DNA of 64,000 nucleotides from an uncultured Verrucomicrobiota bacterium. Its GTDB lineage: Bacteria; Verrucomicrobiota; Verrucomicrobiia; Limisphaerales; UBA9464. The translations under genes and the position numbers were made by a program. A model generated the notes under the pieces. That model was not told the origin of the DNA. It did no database searches and saw nothing but the letters and a program-made list of their open reading frames with translations. Below, piece after piece: positions 60,609 through 64,000 of the stretch. The DNA lies in the NCBI GenBank assembly GCA_903922605.1, contig CAIXUG010000061.1, forward strand, positions 62,001 through 126,000. The letters are read 5' to 3'. Position 1 is the first letter of the stretch, and each line of letters opens with the position of its first letter.

Positions 60609-61577
60609 CTAGCTTCGTGCAAGCCGGCTTTGCCGCCACTTGTCCAGCCCCACGGCGAACACGATCACCACGCCGATGATGATTTCCTGCGTGTAGGTCT
60701 GCCAGCCGAGCTGGTTGGTGCCGTTGCGGAGCAGGGCCATGATCAGCGCGCCAATCAGCGACCCGGAAATGCTGCCGGCACCGCCGCTGAGGCTCGCGCC
60801 GCCAATCACCACGGCGGCGATGATGTCGAGTTCCAGCCCGACCGCGACGGTGGGATCGCCCTGGGTGAGCCGCGACATCTGGAGCAGCCCGGCAAAACCG
60901 AAGAGCAGCCCGGCGATTCCGTAGGTGGCCGCCTTCACCAGCCCCACGCGCACGCCACTGTAGCGCGAGGCCGTCTCATTCGCGCCAACCGCAAAGACGT
61001 GCCGGCCAAACACCGTCCGGCGTAGTAGCAGGGCCATCACGACTGCCAGCGCGAGCAGGATCCACACGCCGGGCGGCAGTGGCCAGAATTCAGCGGGATT
61101 CACCCGGGCCATGAGCCGCCCGGCAGATGAATCGGCGGGAATGTTGATCGTCTGGTTATCGCCCAGCCATTTGGCCGCACCCCGAACCACGCCCATCATG
61201 CCAAGCGTGACGATGAACGGCATCATCCGGAAGCCGGCGACGATGGCCCCGTTGAAAAGGCCGATCGCGCCACCGGCCGCTACCAGCGCGCCGGCGGTCG
61301 TCCAGGGCGACCAGCCGGCGACGAGCAGCTTGGCCCCGAGCACGCCGGTCAGCGCGACGACTGAGCCGACGCTCAGGTCAATGCCACCCCCCACGATGAT
61401 CAGCGTCATGCCCAGCGCCCCGACGGCCACGATGACCGTCTGGGTGAGGATGTTCTTGAAGTTGCCGCCGGTGAAAATGAACTGACGCTCCTCGGTCAGT
61501 GCGAAGAGTCCGCAGACCAGCAGCAGCCCGAGGAAGGGGCCGCCGGATTGGAGCAAGCGAGTGAGGCGGGGGGGCAC
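60609..61577 (-). CDS. Sugar ABC importer permease (RbsC/XylH type, CUT2)
   Basis: 322 residues with about nine hydrophobic helices. Family motifs GGGIDLSVGSVVALTGVL, VFAVGANETASRYSGV (EAA-like loop contacting the ATPase) and VVIGGASLSGGAGSISGSL. It forms the channel for a periplasmic-binding-protein-dependent sugar importer. The gene encoding its binding protein lies 156 bp upstream, separated by a 7-bp repeat array. No ATPase gene is adjacent. Confidence 0.95.
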   Translation of the reverse strand: MPPRLTRLLQSGGPFLGLLLVCGLFALTEERQFIFTGGNFKNILTQTVIVAVGALGMTLIIVGGGIDLSVGSVVALTGVLGAKLLVAGWSPWTTAGALVAAGGAIGLFNGAIVAGFRMMPFIVTLGMMGVVRGAAKWLGDNQTINIPADSSAGRLMARVNPAEFWPLPPGVWILLALAVVMALLLRRTVFGRHVFAVGANETASRYSGVRVGLVKAATYGIAGLLFGFAGLLQMSRLTQGDPTVAVGLELDIIAAVVIGGASLSGGAGSISGSLIGALIMALLRNGTNQLGWQTYTQEIIIGVVIVFAVGLDKWRQSRLARS

Positions 61578-61590
61578 GGGGGGAGTGAGG

Positions 61591-61661
61591 CAGTAATCAG
61601 TAATCAGTAATCAGTAATCAGTAAACAGTGGGTCAGTGATCAGTTTTCAGTTTTCAGTTTT
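61591..61661. repeat. Ten-unit 7-bp tandem repeat (CAGTnnn)
   Basis: CAGTAAT four times, CAGTAAA, then an 8-bp CAGTGGGT, CAGTGAT and CAGTTTT two and a half to three times. The reverse-complementary sequence ending near 61735 (gtactgatcactgttttact) lets the region fold back. It lies between the permease and binding-protein genes. Confidence 0.9.
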
Positions 61662-61733
61662 TGGCCGGCTGCTTTGCGGCACTCGGAGCACCGGGCCTTT
61701 CTGAGTACTGATCACTGTTTTACTGGTTATTGA

Positions 61734-62726
61734 TTATTCCTTCAGATATTTCGCGATCGGCGGCGCAAGCAGGGCCGCCATATCGGGCTCATTCATGTTC
61801 TCCTTCGTCACCAGTGACACGCCGGTATCGATGCGCTTTTCGATGGGCTTGCCCTGGAGGTGCTGAACCAGGGTCATCACGCCGAGGTAGCCCATCTTGA
61901 CCGGGTCCTGGACGACCAGCGCCTGCACGTCACCGTTCTTCAGGTCGAGCACGGACTGGGAGCCGGAGTCAAAGCCCACGATCTTCACCTGGCCACCGGC
62001 GCGGCCGATGTCGCGCAGGGCCTTCGTCATCGCGATGGTCACGGTCTCGTTCGGGCAGAAGATGCCGCTCACATCCTTGCCGTAGCGGTTGAGCAGGTTC
62101 TGCGAGGCCTGATAGCCCAGCTCACGCGTCGCGCCCGCGTGCTGGTCGGAGGAGACGAGCTTGAGATCGGGGAACTTCTTCAGCGCATCCAGAAAGCCCG
62201 CCTCCCGGGCCTCGGTGCTCGCGCTGCCCACCTGGTAACGCAGCAGGATGATGTTGCCCTTGCCGCCGAGAGCCTTAACGAGGAACTCGCCCGCCATCTG
62301 GCCGCCTTTGAAATTGTCGGTCGCAACGAAACTGATCTGCTTGTCCGACTTGAGGTCGGAATCGATTACCACCGTCGGCACCCCGGCCTGCGTGGCGCTC
62401 GTCACCGGCGCGACCAGCGCCTGCGAGTCGAGCGGGGCGAGCACGATGCCGCTCACCTTGCGGGCGGTGAAATTCTCGACCACCTGGATCTGTTGGTCTC
62501 GGTCATCCTCGCGCAACGGCCCCTTCCAGAAGAGACGCACCTTCATCCCCTGCCCCGTGAGTTCCTGCTCCGCCTTCACCGCGCCGGCATGGATGGATTT
62601 CCAAAATTCGTGCGTGGTGCCCTTGGGAATGACGGCGATGGTGTAGGACGGATCGGCGGCTACCGCAGCCAACGTGGCCATGGCGCAACCAAGGGTCAGG
62701 AATAACGCACGAAGCGGGGAGTTCAT
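61734..62726 (-). CDS. Sugar-binding protein of an ABC importer (RbsB type)
   Basis: 330 residues from the ATG at 62726, with a signal peptide (ALFLTLGCAMATLAAVAA). Peripla_BP_4 fold: YTIAVIPKGTTHEFWKSIHA, GIVLAPLDSQALVAPV, VPTVVIDSDLKSDKQISFVA, NFKGGQMAGEFLVKAL, GIFCPNETVTIAMTKAL, VKIVGFDSGSQSVLDLKNG. It captures a pentose, hexose or cyclitol in the periplasm; ligand unknown. First gene of the leftward transport group with the permease, Uma2 and inositol oxygenase genes. Confidence 0.94.
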   Translation of the reverse strand: MNSPLRALFLTLGCAMATLAAVAADPSYTIAVIPKGTTHEFWKSIHAGAVKAEQELTGQGMKVRLFWKGPLREDDRDQQIQVVENFTARKVSGIVLAPLDSQALVAPVTSATQAGVPTVVIDSDLKSDKQISFVATDNFKGGQMAGEFLVKALGGKGNIILLRYQVGSASTEAREAGFLDALKKFPDLKLVSSDQHAGATRELGYQASQNLLNRYGKDVSGIFCPNETVTIAMTKALRDIGRAGGQVKIVGFDSGSQSVLDLKNGDVQALVVQDPVKMGYLGVMTLVQHLQGKPIEKRIDTGVSLVTKENMNEPDMAALLAPPIAKYLKE

Positions 62727-62827
62727 GGGCGGAGCGTAGAAAGGCGGACGGACCGCACGCAAGCCGCGTTCAACGGGTTGTGTCATTGACCCCGCAGGCC
62801 GCACCGGGCTACGAAGGGTCCGACGCC

Positions 62828-63448
62828 ATGCACCTGCCCCCGAAAAACCGATGCCACCGCCGGCATTGCGCGGCCTTCAGCCTGTTCGAGATGGTCGTCG
62901 TGGTGCTCCTGCTCATTGTGGTGTCGATCCTTCTCTCCCGGGGGACACCGCAGAGCCGGTTCAAGAGCCAGCTTGCCCGCTGCAAGAACAACCTGCTCTT
63001 CATCCAGCCCGCGCTGATCACCTACGCCAACGACCATCAGGGACGCTTCCCGGCCACCAATACCCCGACTTCCGAGGGGCCGCTCAGCCTGCTGGTGCCG
63101 GCGGATACCGTGCGCACCGAGATCTTCCTCTGTCCCGGCACGTCGCTGCGGAAGCTGCCCGACGCCCAGCCCTTTGCCGATCGTCGCATCAGCTACGCCT
63201 ACGTGAGCGGCCTCACCAATGACGCCTCGCCGGAACAGGTGCTGCTGTCGGACGCACAGGTCAACACGCTCTCGAAGACCAACGGCCAGCTCATCTTCTC
63301 GCCGGACGGAAACGGCCCCGGCAACAACCACGGCCGGTTCGGCGGGAACCTGCTCTTTGCCGATGGCCACGTGGAAGCCAGTCCGACCAACACCGAGTTC
63401 GCCGTGCGCCAGCCCGGCGGCGCGAAGCTGCTCAATCCCCGTCCCTGA
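62828..63448 (+). CDS. Divergent prepilin-type protein with H-x-DG motif
   Basis: 206 residues from the ATG at 62828. Prepilin-like start AAFSLFEMVVVVLLLIVV, with Ala in place of Gly before the cleavage Phe but Glu+5 kept. Then ARCKNNLLFIQPALITYAND and a C-terminal NNHGRFGGNLLFADGHVEA, the H-x9/10-DG motif of the large prepilin family. Shorter than the other two prepilins in the window. Role unknown. The following gene starts 21 bp downstream. Confidence 0.88.
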   Translation: MHLPPKNRCHRRHCAAFSLFEMVVVVLLLIVVSILLSRGTPQSRFKSQLARCKNNLLFIQPALITYANDHQGRFPATNTPTSEGPLSLLVPADTVRTEIFLCPGTSLRKLPDAQPFADRRISYAYVSGLTNDASPEQVLLSDAQVNTLSKTNGQLIFSPDGNGPGNNHGRFGGNLLFADGHVEASPTNTEFAVRQPGGAKLLNPRP

Positions 63449-63469
63449 CCTGTTCAGTTCCGACCCACC

Positions 63470-64000
63470 ATGACCGTCAAAATTGAATGTTCCTGCGGGC
63501 AGCGGTTCGGCTTCGACGTCGAACCGGAGAACGGCCACATGCCGATGCCACTGGCCTGTCCCTCGTGCAACGCGGATCTCACCGCCGTCGCCGATGCCGA
63601 TATCGCGCGTCAGCTCGCGCTGGCAGCACCCGCCATGCCGCAACCGACGCAGGGACCGGCCCGTGTCGCCCTGCGAGTCGCCGGCTCAAGGGAGCCAAAA
63701 CCGGGCACTCCTGCTTCCGATTCCCCGCCTCCCCCGCCGGGCGAAGCGGAAACCAAGCCTGCCAAGTCCGCCCGGGAACAGGCGCTGGAGCGCACCCGGA
63801 TCGTCGGGCAGGCGACGGCCCTGCTGACCGAAGATCGGGCGACATCAAAGGACTTCGCGAGCTTCCAGAAGCATCGCATGCTCGTCCGGATCGCCCTCGC
63901 GGCGGTGGTGGCGCTGTTTGGCTGGTGGATCTGGTTTTCTTTCGTGGCTTCCAAGCCGCACGTGGCGTTCACCAATTCCGCCCCCGAATCGACACGTTTC
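63470..64000 (+). CDS. Zinc-ribbon membrane protein (3' end beyond window)
   Basis: 177 codons to the right edge without a stop. N-terminal zinc ribbon IECSCGQRFGFDVEP ... ACPSCNADL (CxC and CxxC), a Pro/Ala-rich linker (SDSPPPPPGEAETKPA), a basic helix and one transmembrane segment (VRIALAAVVALFGWWIWFSF) near residues 145-165. Architecture is common among verrucomicrobial envelope proteins of unknown function. Confidence 0.75.
   Translation, partial: MTVKIECSCGQRFGFDVEPENGHMPMPLACPSCNADLTAVADADIARQLALAAPAMPQPTQGPARVALRVAGSREPKPGTPASDSPPPPPGEAETKPAKSAREQALERTRIVGQATALLTEDRATSKDFASFQKHRMLVRIALAAVVALFGWWIWFSFVASKPHVAFTNSAPESTRF

Noticed and set aside
61591-61661. A CRISPR array
   Set aside because: The repeats are 7 bp without spacers; no cas genes are present.
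1-64000. tRNA or rRNA genes
   Set aside because: I looked for T-loop (GTTCGAATC-like) and rRNA signatures on both strands; the only near hit, inside the HEAT-like gene around 33567, has no cloverleaf.

Overview
The window is a GC-rich chromosomal segment that looks verrucomicrobial. The signs are three secreted prepilin-like proteins with the GFTLIELL-type leader, a serine/threonine kinase with WD40 repeats beside an ECF sigma gene, DUF1080, ThuA and PQQ-propeller secreted proteins, an inositol oxygenase, and many palindromic intergenic repeats. This is a judgement from gene content; no rRNA or tRNA gene is present to confirm it.

Layout. 1-3.4 kb: a WD40 receptor kinase (its C-terminus is off the left edge) and, upstream, an ECF sigma gene broken by an internal deletion. 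3.6-7.6 kb: a 1328-residue secreted multidomain protein with two LamG, two cohesin-like and one dockerin-like region. 7.7-20.1 kb: a surface-polysaccharide cluster in one direction. It holds a CDP-glucose pathway (rfbF, rfbG), two C-methyltransferase-type enzymes, an RmlC-type epimerase, a reductase/epimerase, a CmcI-like protein, a CmoB-like methyltransferase, a GT2 glycosyltransferase and a YfhO-like membrane protein, with many ATGA/GTGA stop-start overlaps. A prepilin gene sits inside it. 20.1-31 kb is housekeeping: a methyltransferase, a Nudix hydrolase, mgtE with an unusual C-terminal tail, an A-type Fe-S carrier, ilvN and ilvC, a cNMP-DUF1003 protein, an AbiEii-like nucleotidyltransferase and mutS. 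31-42 kb: a 25-residue histone-H1-like peptide gene, an exonuclease, a HEAT-like protein, a sugar ABC ATPase, a prepilin, L-fuconate dehydratase, a glycosyltransferase-like protein, a DUF1080-M28 peptidase fusion and a secreted protein. 42.2-47.6 kb: a four-gene two-component operon. 48-51.6 kb: ThuA, PQQ-propeller and transglutaminase-like genes. 52-55.5 kb: alaS. 55.6-58.9 kb: a methyltransferase, a BtaA-like enzyme and an acyltransferase-like protein. 59-62.7 kb: an ABC permease and binding protein with a Uma2 nuclease and inositol oxygenase. 62.8-64 kb: a prepilin and a truncated zinc-ribbon membrane protein.

The most striking feature is in alaS. The alanyl-tRNA synthetase frame carries, in frame and without a stop, a REP-associated tyrosine transposase (RAYT/Y1, HUH) of about 230 residues bounded by a perfect 25-bp inverted repeat. 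The HVH motif and the candidate catalytic tyrosine are both present. Four intergenic loci, two of them directly bracketing alaS, are REPIN-like: inverted pairs of GTAG followed by a hairpin. One pair shows compensatory base changes. A second class of repeat, 7-bp tandem arrays, appears at four loci, two of them inside mutS and translated.
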